Source of the DNA: Xanthomonas maliensis
GTDB lineage: Bacteria > Pseudomonadota > Gammaproteobacteria > Xanthomonadales > Xanthomonadaceae
Length of the DNA: 46,398 nucleotides
Direction of reading: 5' to 3'
NCBI RefSeq assembly: GCF_009192945.1
Contig: NZ_NSET01000056.1
Coordinates: 1 to 46,398, forward strand
The notes beneath the pieces were generated by a model that saw nothing but the letters and a program-made list of their open reading frames with translations, made no database searches and had not been told where the DNA came from. The translations under genes and the position numbers were made by a program. This document shows, in pieces, positions 26,017 to 36,288 of this stretch; positions within the stretch are counted from its first letter, which is position 1; the number at the start of each line of letters is the position of its first letter.

Positions 26017-27855
26017 ATGACATCGATGCAATCCCCGGATCTGCAATCACGTACCGGTGCGGGCATGTTGCCGGAAGCGCCGGTCGGTCTGTTGCGGTTG
26101 TCTGCGCAAGCGCACGTCGTCGCCTGCAATCGCGCAAGCCAGGACGTCCTCGGCAAGAGCGCGAGCGAGCTGCTGGGCGCGCCCGCCAGCGTGCTGTGGG
26201 GGCTGGCGGTCGAGTCGCTGGTCGGCGAAGAGGGCGTATGGGCGTCGGCGAGCGCCGATCCGGCGCAACGCGTGCGTTATGTCCGCGATCGCGAGCACGG
26301 TGGGTGGCTGTTGTCGCTGCCGCATGTGGAAACCGCCGCGTTGTTGCGCGAGGCCTCGCGTCTGGCAAACGACAGCCGGCCCGTGCCGATCTCGCCGCTG
26401 CTGGCGCCGCTGGTGGCGCGCCTACAGCTCGAACACGAAGACCGTACCGTGCTGGAGCATGCGGCGCAGGCGCTGTCGGCCTGCGAACTGGAGCTGCGGC
26501 TGCCGGCCGATCTGGCGCAGACGGAGATGGGGCGCCGGCTACATGCCGGCTTCGGCAATCTGGCCGAGGCGATCCGTCAGGCGGTGGCGCTGTCGGTGCA
26601 GGTCGCGGCGGAGGTTCCGCCGTTGGTGGCCGAGAACGACGAACTGGTCCGCCAGTCGCAGGCGCAGACCGAAGCGCTCGAGGGTGCCCGCGGGGCGGTC
26701 GAACGCTTGTCCCACAACCTGCACGCGGTCACTGCCGAGTTGGCGCAGGTCATCGCCCTGGCCGGTAGCGCCGACGAGAGTGCACGTCAGGGCGTGACCG
26801 CTGCCCATGCGCTTGGCCAGGCCATGCTGGAGGTGGAACGGCGCGCTGCGCGTGCCGGCGAGGTCATCGAGGTGATCGATTCGGTGGCATTTCAGACCAA
26901 TATCCTGTCGATCAACGCCGGTATCGAAGCCGCGCATGCCGGCCCGGCCGGACGCGGCTTTGCGGTGGTGGCCACGGAAATCCGTCGGTTGGCCGAGCGC
27001 GCGGCCGTCGCTGCGCGCGACGTGCGCGCGATCCTCGCCGAGACCAGTGCGGCAGTGGGCGAGGGCGCCGCCTCGGCGCGCAGCACCGAACAGGTGCTGG
27101 ACGGCATTACCGCACTCCTGGGACAGGCCAGCGGTGCGATGACGGCGGTTGCTGGCCGGATCCAGGCACAGGACGGCGAAATCCGCGGCATCGAACAGGC
27201 GGTCGATGGCGTGGTCGCGCTGGGACACAGCAATCTGCAGCATGCCGCGCATGTGGCCGAACGCAGCGAAGCGCTGGAACGCGGCACCGAAACCCTGCGC
27301 GATTGCGTGAGCCTGTTCCGGCTGCCGGCCGATCCGCTTCAGGTGCCGCGGCACGCCCAGGTCAAGACGCTCGCCGTCGCCACAGCCGGCAAGATCGGTG
27401 CGGCATTGGCGCAGGCCATCGCACGCGGCCAGATCGCCGAGGAAGCCTTGTTCGCGCGGACCTACACGCCGATTGCCGGTGTGGAGCCGGCCAAGTTCAA
27501 CACCGATTTCGATGCGCTCTGCGATCAGCTGCTACCTGCGTTGCAGGAGCCGTTGCTGGAGGCGCATCCGTGGATCGTGTTTGCGATCTGTGCCAATCCC
27601 GATGGCTATGTGCCCACTCACAATCTGCGCTTCACCCAGCCATTGACCGGCGATCCCAAACGCGATCTGGTGGGCAATCGCACCAAGCGCAAATTCACCG
27701 ATCGCGTCGGCCGCAGTGTCGGTGCGCACACCGATCCGTATCGCTTGCAGGTCTATCGTCGCGATACCGGTCAGATCATGTTCGATCTGTCGGCGCCGAT
27801 CTTCGTCGGTCGCAAGCACTGGGGCGGGCTACGGGTGGGATATACCTTGGACTGA
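26017..27855 (+). CDS. Soluble methyl-accepting chemotaxis protein (PAS-like, MA domain, C-terminal sensor)
   Basis: A 612-residue cytoplasmic chemoreceptor with no transmembrane segment. The N-terminal 120 residues look PAS-like (GLLRLSAQAHVVACNRASQD). A helical stretch leads to the MCP signalling hairpin with the tip sequence FQTNILSINAGIEAAHAG and RGFAVVATEIRRLAERAA (about residues 290-330). After the MA domain comes a separate C-terminal module of about 170 residues (PIAGVEPAKFNTDFDALCDQ, DGYVPTHN, LSAPIFVGRKHWGGLRVGY) that resembles Cache-type ligand domains found C-terminally in soluble MCPs. ATG 26017 has AGGAG 9 nt upstream. The small hairpin CATCGG/CCGATG (25980-26000) precedes it. 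It should signal through CheA/CheW, and the ligand is unknown. Confidence 0.88.
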   Translation: MTSMQSPDLQSRTGAGMLPEAPVGLLRLSAQAHVVACNRASQDVLGKSASELLGAPASVLWGLAVESLVGEEGVWASASADPAQRVRYVRDREHGGWLLSLPHVETAALLREASRLANDSRPVPISPLLAPLVARLQLEHEDRTVLEHAAQALSACELELRLPADLAQTEMGRRLHAGFGNLAEAIRQAVALSVQVAAEVPPLVAENDELVRQSQAQTEALEGARGAVERLSHNLHAVTAELAQVIALAGSADESARQGVTAAHALGQAMLEVERRAARAGEVIEVIDSVAFQTNILSINAGIEAAHAGPAGRGFAVVATEIRRLAERAAVAARDVRAILAETSAAVGEGAASARSTEQVLDGITALLGQASGAMTAVAGRIQAQDGEIRGIEQAVDGVVALGHSNLQHAAHVAERSEALERGTETLRDCVSLFRLPADPLQVPRHAQVKTLAVATAGKIGAALAQAIARGQIAEEALFARTYTPIAGVEPAKFNTDFDALCDQLLPALQEPLLEAHPWIVFAICANPDGYVPTHNLRFTQPLTGDPKRDLVGNRTKRKFTDRVGRSVGAHTDPYRLQVYRRDTGQIMFDLSAPIFVGRKHWGGLRVGYTLD

Positions 27856-28214
27856 GTCGTTATCGACGCCGCGCACCGGTGCCGCCAGTGGCGGGGCAGC
27901 GTTGGCCAGACATGCCGGCGTCGAGCGTCTTGGCAGGTATCGGTCGGTGAGCCCGTGCGGTGCGTGAGCTCTCGCGCCGACGATGCTGCGGGAGACGAGC
28001 GCCTCGCCGCAGGGCGCGCCCGGTCTGCAGTGTTCGCTCACGCCAATGCGGCCGACGCTGAGATGCGTTGGCCTCCAGTCGCTATCCGATAGCTGCGAGT
28101 CGCCAGGGACACCGGCGCCTGCTTGGGCGGCGTCGGTCATGCAGCAGTGCCGCACTGGCTCCTGCGATCAGCAGCAAGGAGCCAACCCGCTGCCTCCGCA
28201 TCGGGTCGGAGACC
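27856..28214. other. Convergent intergenic region
   Basis: This 359-nt gap between the chemoreceptor (+) and the S9 peptidase (-) has no recognisable gene, RNA or strong terminator. The short frames in it have no plausible start context. Confidence 0.5.
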
Positions 28215-30179
28215 TTACGGCGCGGCGGCGGCCGGTGCCGCGGCTGTCACGGATGCGTTGCCCAGGTGCTGTGCAAGGAAACGTTCCAGCGTGCGATAGA
28301 AGGCGATCTGGTTGGCGTTGTTGTAGAAACCATGGCCTTCCTTGGGCACGGCCATCCACTCGGGCGGGTTGTTGGCGCGGGTCAGCGCCGCCCGCAGACT
28401 CTTGGCGTGCGCAAGCGGGACGCGCTGGTCTTCCTCGCCATGGACCAGTAGCACCGGCACCTTGATCCGGTCGGCCAACGACACTGGCGAATGCGCCGCC
28501 AGATCGGCCTGGTCGTGGCCGATCGCGCGCTGCAGATAGTTGATGCCGAAATCGCTCTGCTGGATGTCGCCCTTGTCGTACATCATCTGCAGATCGTAGA
28601 CGCCGGCCAGGCCCACCGCGCAGCGGAACAACTCCGGTGCCTTGACCTGCACCATCATCGCGGCATACCCGCCGAAGCTGCCGCCATAGCTGCAAATGCG
28701 TGTCTGATCGGTCAGACCTTGGGCGATCGCCCAACGCACGCCGTCGATCAGGTCGTCCTGGATCTTTTCTCCCCATTGGCGATAGCCGGCATGCTCGAAG
28801 CGGGAGCCACGGCCGCGACCGCCGCGGTAGTTGACCTGCAGCACCAGATAACCGCGACTGGCGAGGAATTGCGCGTCGGTATCGAAGGACCAGCCGTCGC
28901 CATCGGCGTGCGGGCCACCGTGGGGCAGCAGGATCGTTGGCAGGGCGACGCCCTTGGGTGCCGACGCCGGGCGGGTCACCACTGCATCCAGCGACAGGCC
29001 GTCGCGTGCCTGGAAGGTCACCATGCGGCGTTCGCCCATCTGCTCGATTGGCAGAGCCTGACGTGCCTTGATGACGCGCTTGAGGGTGTTGCCATTACGA
29101 TCGTAGACGTACCAGGCGCCGGGATCGCGATCGCTATAGGCTTTGAGCAGCACGCGGTTGCCGTCGTCGGTGAAATTGATGAAATCCACGTACTGCCCGG
29201 GCAACGCTGCGCGCAACTGTTGGTGCAACTTGGCTTCGCTGCGCTCGGGGGCGAAGTAGCTGACATCGGTGCGTGCGGCGCCAAGCCGGGCCGCGAATGG
29301 TGGCTGCGGGGACAGGCCCCACTGCAGATCGTCGACGCTGTAGAAGGGATCGGACGCCAGTACGCTGCGGTCCCCGCCGGCTAGGTCGGTGGCGACCAGC
29401 GCATCCGGTCCGCCCGACTGGCTATACCAACCGTAGAGACGACCAGGCTGCAGGAAGCCGATCGGACGCCAATTGTCCTGCACGTCGGTCATGGCCACCC
29501 AGCCATTGCCGTTGCGGCGAAACAATTGCGGCTTGTCGTTATCGTCGTCGCCGTACGCATACTGGGGGACGCCGTCCTGATCCAGGATGAAGCCCAGCCC
29601 CGGGACGTCGATGTCAGCCATGAGCCGATGGGTCGTGGTCGTGGCGTCCACGTCGTACAACATCGAGTGGCGCGATCCGAGCGACAGCCGGCGCATGTAG
29701 AAATGCCCGTTGCGCGTGCTCGGGGTCCCCTGGATATAGCCGAAGCCGCGTTCCAGCCCCGCATTGCGCGTGCTCTGCTGGTAGCCGTAAACGTAGCGCT
29801 GGTTGTTGCCATCCAGGTCGGTGGCGATGATCTCGCCCATCGGCACTGGCTCCTCCAGGCTGCCGAGCTTGCGGCCTTTGCCTAGCACCAAGCGCTGGTT
29901 GCTGACCCAGGAAATCTGTACCGGAAGCTCGTAGCGTGGCAGCCGCAGCAACGCGGTGTACTGCATGTCCGACAGCCGGTAGACCACCAAGGCGTAGTTG
30001 CCATCGCCAAGATCGGCGCTGACGGCCAGATGCTGGCCATCCGGGGACATTCTCGGCGACGAAATGGGGCTTGATTCGACGAATGCCTCCGCCGGCGGAG
30101 CATCGCTCGCCCTTGCGTCGGCCGCCCATTGCCATGCCACCAGCATCGCCACGCAGGCGAGCATCTGCAGTCGCAGCAT
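28215..30179 (-). CDS. S9 (prolyl oligopeptidase/acylaminoacyl-type) peptidase
   Basis: An exported serine peptidase of 654 residues. A signal peptide (MLRLQMLACVAMLVAWQWAA) precedes a seven-bladed propeller-like N-terminal region (SPRMSPDGQHLAVSAD and related repeats) and a C-terminal alpha/beta-hydrolase domain. The catalytic triad is visible: Ser in CSYGGSFGGY (about 501), Asp in VHGEEDQRVP (about 584) and His in KEGHGFYNN (about 616). The oxyanion region is LPHGGPHADGDGW. ATG 30179 gives the signal peptide, and the frame to 30593 is spurious. It probably cleaves short peptides in the periplasm. It appears monocistronic. Confidence 0.9.
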   Translation of the reverse strand: MLRLQMLACVAMLVAWQWAADARASDAPPAEAFVESSPISSPRMSPDGQHLAVSADLGDGNYALVVYRLSDMQYTALLRLPRYELPVQISWVSNQRLVLGKGRKLGSLEEPVPMGEIIATDLDGNNQRYVYGYQQSTRNAGLERGFGYIQGTPSTRNGHFYMRRLSLGSRHSMLYDVDATTTTHRLMADIDVPGLGFILDQDGVPQYAYGDDDNDKPQLFRRNGNGWVAMTDVQDNWRPIGFLQPGRLYGWYSQSGGPDALVATDLAGGDRSVLASDPFYSVDDLQWGLSPQPPFAARLGAARTDVSYFAPERSEAKLHQQLRAALPGQYVDFINFTDDGNRVLLKAYSDRDPGAWYVYDRNGNTLKRVIKARQALPIEQMGERRMVTFQARDGLSLDAVVTRPASAPKGVALPTILLPHGGPHADGDGWSFDTDAQFLASRGYLVLQVNYRGGRGRGSRFEHAGYRQWGEKIQDDLIDGVRWAIAQGLTDQTRICSYGGSFGGYAAMMVQVKAPELFRCAVGLAGVYDLQMMYDKGDIQQSDFGINYLQRAIGHDQADLAAHSPVSLADRIKVPVLLVHGEEDQRVPLAHAKSLRAALTRANNPPEWMAVPKEGHGFYNNANQIAFYRTLERFLAQHLGNASVTAAAPAAAAP

Positions 30180-30444
30180 CGTTGACGTCCTTGTTGTCCC
30201 CCGAATGTGAAGACGATAGCGAACCCATACGCAGGTCCGCAACCAGCATGGCTGCTGGCGGATGGAAGGCACGTTCGGTCTGTCTCTCCGGTCATGGTTG
30301 GCCAGCCGTCGCTGGCGTGGTGATCGGTCTGTTACCTCCCGCAGCGACGCGCCGGCCCAGGCGGGTGCGGCGGGCGCGAGCATGCTTGTTGCGTGCCCGG
30401 GCACGGCGCAGGCCATGCAGGGACGGGCGAGGGGGCGTGCCGTG

Positions 30445-31244
30445 TCAGCGTAGTGGCGAGCTTCCTTCCCCAAGCGTGGCGCAGACCAGGCCGTAGTCCG
30501 GCTCGCTTTTGTCATTGATGACGCTGGGGTCGACCGTCTCACGGACCTGCTCGGCATCCATGCCGGAACGGAAGTCGCGTCCGGCCCGGGCACCTTCGGG
30601 CAAAATCACCAAGTTGCGCTCCGGCGCAATGAGTTCGGCTTCCACGCTGTCGAGGAATTCGAAGGAGCGCCCGTCCTCGAACACCGCACCTACCCGGGCG
30701 TGGCCTAGAGCGTGTTATGCGCTTTGAGGTGAGTGCGAAGCGTCCTGTGGCGCGTCGAGACAAGGCGTGCGTTGCAGCCCAGGCTGGCCGCCTGGGCAAG
30801 GCGCGCAACGCGGTATCGGCGCGCCACAGGACGCTTCCCGCAGGGGTGGCCGTCAGCGGCACGGAGCGGCCGCTGGACGGCCAACGCATCTCATCTCAAA
30901 GCGCATAACACGCTCTAGACACCCGAAGATGCGGTCGCAGTAAGACGCACCGGCCAAGGTCTGGCAGTCGAGATCGCCGAACACGTAGATACCGCCGTTG
31001 CAGATGGCCGCGCGCGCAGGTTGCCGATCACGACCAGGACGTCCTGTCCAGATCGAGCGTGCCATCAATGACCATCGGGCCGTCGCAGGCATCGAATCCG
31101 TCGACACCTTACCTGGCATTGCAAATGATCCGACTCCTTTGGGCAGCGCGCCTGCAGCGCGGCCGCTTCGGTCTCGGTGAGTGGGCGGTAGGGATCGTCG
31201 ATGCCATTCGACTGAACTCCATGGATGTTGATGTGAAATATGAC
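30445..31244 (-). pseudogene. Decayed gene split by a palindromic element and frameshifts
   Basis: On the minus strand a protein can be followed across frames: an N-terminal part with DDPYRPLTETEAAALQARCP, then DGPMVIDGTLDLD, VLVVIGNLRAR, AICNGGIYVFGDLDCQTLAG, and ASYCDRIFGCL just before the element at 30918. Beyond the element it resumes as GHARVGAVFEDGRSFEFLDS and ends at 30445 (CATLGEGSSPLR). At least three small frameshifts (around 31100, 31035 and 31020) separate the first pieces. Removing the element plus one TA restores TGT-CTA-GGC in frame. The VIGNL/VFGDL pattern hints at a beta-helical, bactofilin-like fold, but I do not recognise the family with confidence. The last piece could be called as a 79-aa GTG-started frame but is probably dead. 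Confidence 0.7.
30705..30918 (+). mobile_element. Full-length palindromic element (copy A), MITE-like with TA duplication
   Basis: This 214-bp element has terminal inverted repeats that read CTAGAGCGTGTTATGCGC then TTTGAG from both ends (24 bp identical, about 29 bp with one mismatch). Nested inside is a second palindrome, AAGCGTCCTGTGGCGCG facing CGCGCCACAGGACGCTT. It encodes nothing. The flanking TA at 30706-30707 and 30916-30917 fits a TA target duplication, as for IS630/mariner-type non-autonomous elements. It interrupts the pseudogene at 30445-31244. Confidence 0.8.
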
Positions 31245-31345
31245 TTAGAAGTTTTAGCTGATCGATTCCTTCTGCAATGGCCAGAGGCGCACGTCCGCAT
31301 GCCGTGTGCTGGGAGGCGGCAGTGTTTCGTGCTCTAATCCGCCCT

Positions 31346-31433
31346 GAAGCGGGGGTACCTGCGGCCATGTGGTCAGCCGGTTGAGACAGTCCCTTCGAAC
31401 CTGACGCGGCTCATACCGCCGTAGGGAAGCTTC
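31346..31433 (+). promoter_or_regulatory. TPP riboswitch (THI element)
   Basis: The aptamer upstream of thiC has P1 formed by GAAGC (31346-31350) and GCTTC (31429-31433). The conserved THI core follows as GGGGGTACC, the TTGAGAC box, CCCTTCGAACCTGA, and the GCGGCTCATACCGCCGTAGG segment ending in GGAA. TPP binding should repress thiC. A TCTAAT at 31333-31338 could be the -10 and would start transcription right at the aptamer. Confidence 0.93.
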
Positions 31434-31477
31434 GCAGCCGTTCCTTCGCCTGCTCGCCCTCTGGGTACTTGCGTTGA

Positions 31478-33409
<1,932 letters not shown>

Positions 33410-33575
33410 TGCGGAGAGGCTGTTTGCGTCGTGTCACGCATGATGTGCGCGCTTAGCTGCAGTTCATTTTTTTGTGAGCAGGTTCACCGGCTGTTTGCAA
33501 GTGCCGTGTGAACCGGCGCGCGGCACCACGCGCGCGAAAGCTCGCTCTGCATGGATGTTCGCCTGAATGAAAGTT

Positions 33576-33598
33576 AAAAAAAACGCGCCAGAGGCGCG
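33576..33598 (-). terminator. Strong intrinsic terminator on the minus strand
   Basis: In the minus-strand transcript CGCGCC-TCT-GGCGCG is followed directly by eight U residues (the A8 at 33576-33583 on the plus strand). This is the clearest intrinsic terminator in the window. It points away from both neighbouring protein genes, so it must end a minus-strand RNA. Confidence 0.9.
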
Positions 33599-33680
33599 AA
33601 TGGAATGACAGATTATTTGAATGCTTCGGCGAGAGAGAGAGTGCCTGGCGCCGCCACCTGATATAGGAAGCAACGGGGAC
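33576..33680 (-). ncRNA. Candidate trans-acting small RNA next to thiC
   Basis: About 105 nt of minus-strand sequence has an sRNA layout. It has a 5' single-stranded C-rich segment (GTCCCCGTT), then a stem-loop closed by GCTTC with GAAGC and GGCG with CGCC around a CT-rich loop. An A/U-rich unpaired linker (ATTCAAATAATCTGTC) suited to Hfq follows, and then the terminator with U8. TACGCT at 33687-33682 is a weak -10. No protein frame of credible composition fits. Size and C-rich 5' end recall the Xanthomonas sRNA sX13, but I cannot confirm identity from memory. The exact 5' end is a guess. Confidence 0.65.
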
Positions 33681-33805
33681 TAGCGTAAAATCCGCTGCCA
33701 TTGGATGCATGACACAGTTGGTTGTGCTTCTTTGCTGAATTTGGCGTGTCGCGTGGGTCTGCGGCGCGTCTTTGGTAATACCCGCGCCGAGTCCGCATCA
33801 GCCCG

Positions 33806-36178
33806 ATGAGTGTTCCCACTGCCATTGCGATACCGATGGGCCGGTTGCGGGTCGGTAGTTGCGTGGTCGATATGGCGTCGCGGGAAGTGCATGTGCCGGA
33901 CGCCAAGCGCCCGCTGCGACTGGCGCCCAAGGCCGTGGCGGTATTGGCGACGCTGGCGCGACAGGCGGGCCAGGTGGTGAGCCGCGAACAACTGCTTGCC
34001 GAGGTGTGGCCGGATACGCTGCCGACCAACGATGTCGTGACCCAGGCGATCACCCAGCTGCGCAAGGCGTTCGCCAGTCATGGCGGACAGCGGTCGGACT
34101 ATATCGAGACGATCGCCAAGACCGGGTATCGCCTGCTGGCACCCGTGAGCTGGGAGGAGTCGGCAGATCCAGTGGCCACTCCATCGGCGCCGGCATCGGC
34201 ACCGAATGAATTCGTACCGCCGGCAGGACCGACGGAGCTAGCCCCGCGTCATCCGCCGCCGGTTGCTGCCGCGTTACCGGTCCCGGTTCCGCCGCAATCG
34301 GGCAGTGCGGGTGTGGAGACAGCTCAGGAGCCTGCCAGTCGTGGTGAATCGCGCTCGCGTCGCCGCCTGGGCTGGCTGCTGGTCGGCGTCGCGCTGCTGC
34401 TGGCCGTGGTCGTGATCTCGGTGGTGTGGTGGCGCGGGCCGACGACCGATGCGACCGCGGTCGACCCGTTCGTGAGCCCCAAACGGCCATACCAGGTCAT
34501 TACCGCCGGTGGCGGCTTCGATCTGACGCCCAGTCTGTCGCCGGATGGCGCGATGATGGCGTATGCCTCGCTGACCGACGACCGGCCTGGAACCTCTATC
34601 CTGGTCAAGACGACTAACAATGCGTATCCACGCGTGCTGGATACGCCCGCACCCGGGGCATCGGACCGGTTGCCGGCCTGGTCACCCGATGGGCGGCAGA
34701 TCGCATTCGCGCGCACCGGGGCTGATGGCAGTTGCCGAATCATGGTTGCGGCCGCCAATGGGCAGCCCGATGCGCGCGAGCTGGCCCGTTGCGATGGCGC
34801 AGACATGCTCAGCTTCAGCTGGTCGCCGGATGGTCGCCGCCTGCTATTCGGCACGATGACCGGTTCCTACGGCGGCCCGCATCTCCGCACGCTCGATCTG
34901 GAGTCGGGGGCATGGCAGCCGTTGCATTACAGCGCCGACGCCAAGGACTTCGACTATCAACCGCGCTATTCGCCCGACGGGCGCTGGATCGTGTTCCTGC
35001 GCAATCCGCAGTTGGGCGATCTGTGGCGTGTGCCAGCCAACGGCGGTCGGGCCGAACGCCTGGACGACGACCTGGCCGAGATCCGCGGCTGGAGCTGGTT
35101 GCCTGATAGCAGCGGTCTGGTGGTGGCGCGACGGGTCGGTAGCGAGGCGCGGCTGTACCGGTTGAGCCTGCACGATCGCAGCCTGCACGATCTCGGAGTG
35201 GACGATGCGCAGGCACCGGACGTGGCTGGCCGGCACCTGGTCTTCGTTCAGCGCCGGCCGCAATTTGCGCTGTTCCAGGTCGTTCGCGACGCGATCAATG
35301 GTGGGTATGTCCGACGCCGTCTGTTCCCATCCAGTGGACGCGATACCCAGCCGTCGATCGCGCCGGACGGGCGTCAATTATTGTTCGCCTCCAATCGCTC
35401 TGGCGACTATGGCCTCTGGTGGGGGGATGTGACCAAGCCTGGATCCGCGCGACTGATCGAGGGCATTCGACCGGATACGCGCGAGGCGGCGGACTGGTCG
35501 GCCGACGGTCGCAGCGCACTGGTGTCGGGCATCGACGATCAGGGGCGGGCGGTGCTGTACGAAGTGGAGCCGGTCAGTGGTCAGGCGCAGGTCCTGCCGG
35601 TTCCAGAAGGGCAACTGGTACAAGCCATCCATGTACCGGATCCGCGGCAAATCCTGGTGTTGGCGGCGGCAGCGGATGGGCGGGTCGTGGCAACGCTCTA
35701 CGATCGTCGCAGGGTTCCGTGGCGACCGCTGGCGACGCTGCCGGACGTCTCGCAACTGCACCTGGATCGCAGTAACGGCCAAGTGCTGCTGACGCGCATC
35801 TCCAGTCCGGGTCTGTGGCAGATTGCGCCCAGTCTGGCGCCGGACTCGCTGCGCCCGCTGCATGCGAAAGAGCCGTCACGCTGGCGGTTTCGCAGCTGGG
35901 CGCCTGGCCCAGGGGCGGCGGTGCATTATTTGTCGTCCACCGACGAGTGCGCGACCTACGACGGCGATCTTCACAGCGGCAGTGGGCACTGTATGGACGC
36001 AGCCAAGTACACCGCGCTCAACGGCTTCAGTGTCGACCAGAACGACGGCGCGCTCTACCTGGCACTGGCCGAGGAAGATGGCAGTGCCATCGGCTTCATG
36101 GAGCTGCCGGCGAGCGTTCCTCCACCCTTCGGATTCATTTCCAATATCTTGATTTTTCTCGGAAAGCTGGCTTCGTAA
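33806..36178 (+). CDS. ToxR/CadC-like membrane regulator with PD40 propeller
   Basis: A 790-residue one-component membrane regulator. The N-terminal winged-helix Trans_reg_C domain (about 15-115: LRLAPKAVAVLATLARQAGQ, VVSREQLLAEVWPD, TQAITQLRKAF, YIETIAKTGYRLLAPV) should bind DNA. A Pro/Ala-rich linker leads to one transmembrane helix (LGWLLVGVALLLAVVVISVV). The periplasmic part carries TolB/WD40-like PD40 repeats (SPDG motifs at about 245, 290, 340 and 390, and APDG near 510) that may sense a ligand or partner. The end is short and hydrophobic (FGFISNILIFLGKLAS). It sits 110 nt upstream of the AraC gene. Its target is unknown. Confidence 0.87.
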   Translation: MSVPTAIAIPMGRLRVGSCVVDMASREVHVPDAKRPLRLAPKAVAVLATLARQAGQVVSREQLLAEVWPDTLPTNDVVTQAITQLRKAFASHGGQRSDYIETIAKTGYRLLAPVSWEESADPVATPSAPASAPNEFVPPAGPTELAPRHPPPVAAALPVPVPPQSGSAGVETAQEPASRGESRSRRRLGWLLVGVALLLAVVVISVVWWRGPTTDATAVDPFVSPKRPYQVITAGGGFDLTPSLSPDGAMMAYASLTDDRPGTSILVKTTNNAYPRVLDTPAPGASDRLPAWSPDGRQIAFARTGADGSCRIMVAAANGQPDARELARCDGADMLSFSWSPDGRRLLFGTMTGSYGGPHLRTLDLESGAWQPLHYSADAKDFDYQPRYSPDGRWIVFLRNPQLGDLWRVPANGGRAERLDDDLAEIRGWSWLPDSSGLVVARRVGSEARLYRLSLHDRSLHDLGVDDAQAPDVAGRHLVFVQRRPQFALFQVVRDAINGGYVRRRLFPSSGRDTQPSIAPDGRQLLFASNRSGDYGLWWGDVTKPGSARLIEGIRPDTREAADWSADGRSALVSGIDDQGRAVLYEVEPVSGQAQVLPVPEGQLVQAIHVPDPRQILVLAAAADGRVVATLYDRRRVPWRPLATLPDVSQLHLDRSNGQVLLTRISSPGLWQIAPSLAPDSLRPLHAKEPSRWRFRSWAPGPGAAVHYLSSTDECATYDGDLHSGSGHCMDAAKYTALNGFSVDQNDGALYLALAEEDGSAIGFMELPASVPPPFGFISNILIFLGKLAS

Positions 36179-36239
36179 CTTTCTCATAGCGCGCTTCGTG
36201 AGGATTTCAGCACAAGTTCGTGCAAACCTCCTGACTGCC

Positions 36240-36254
36240 GCCAGATTCGGCAAA
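36240..36254 (+). promoter_or_regulatory. 15-bp direct repeat, copy 1 (upstream of araC-type gene)
   Basis: GCCAGATTCGGCAAA lies 34 nt before the AraC-family ATG and overlaps the -35 position of a possible TATAGA -10 (36273-36278). An identical copy occurs at 37119-37133 upstream of the TonB receptor. It has a GCC-N6-GGC dyad. It is a candidate binding site of the AraC protein itself. Confidence 0.5.
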
Positions 36255-36260
36255 ATACTG

Positions 36261-36283
36261 CGCCCTCTTTTGTATAGAGGGCG
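36261..36283 (+). promoter_or_regulatory. Inverted repeat over the promoter/RBS of the AraC-type gene
   Basis: CGCCCTC and GAGGGCG form a perfect 7-bp inverted repeat around TTTTGTATA. As RNA it would hide the GAGGG ribosome-binding site, 7 nt before ATG 36289. As DNA it flanks a TATA-like -10. Either role is possible. Confidence 0.45.
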
Positions 36284-36288
36284 GGCGC

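Noticed and set aside
33453..33710. 85-codon minus-strand frame over the sRNA candidate
   Set aside because: It reads straight through the strong terminator and U tract (encoding Phe-Phe) and has no ribosome-binding site or similarity. The RNA interpretation is better.
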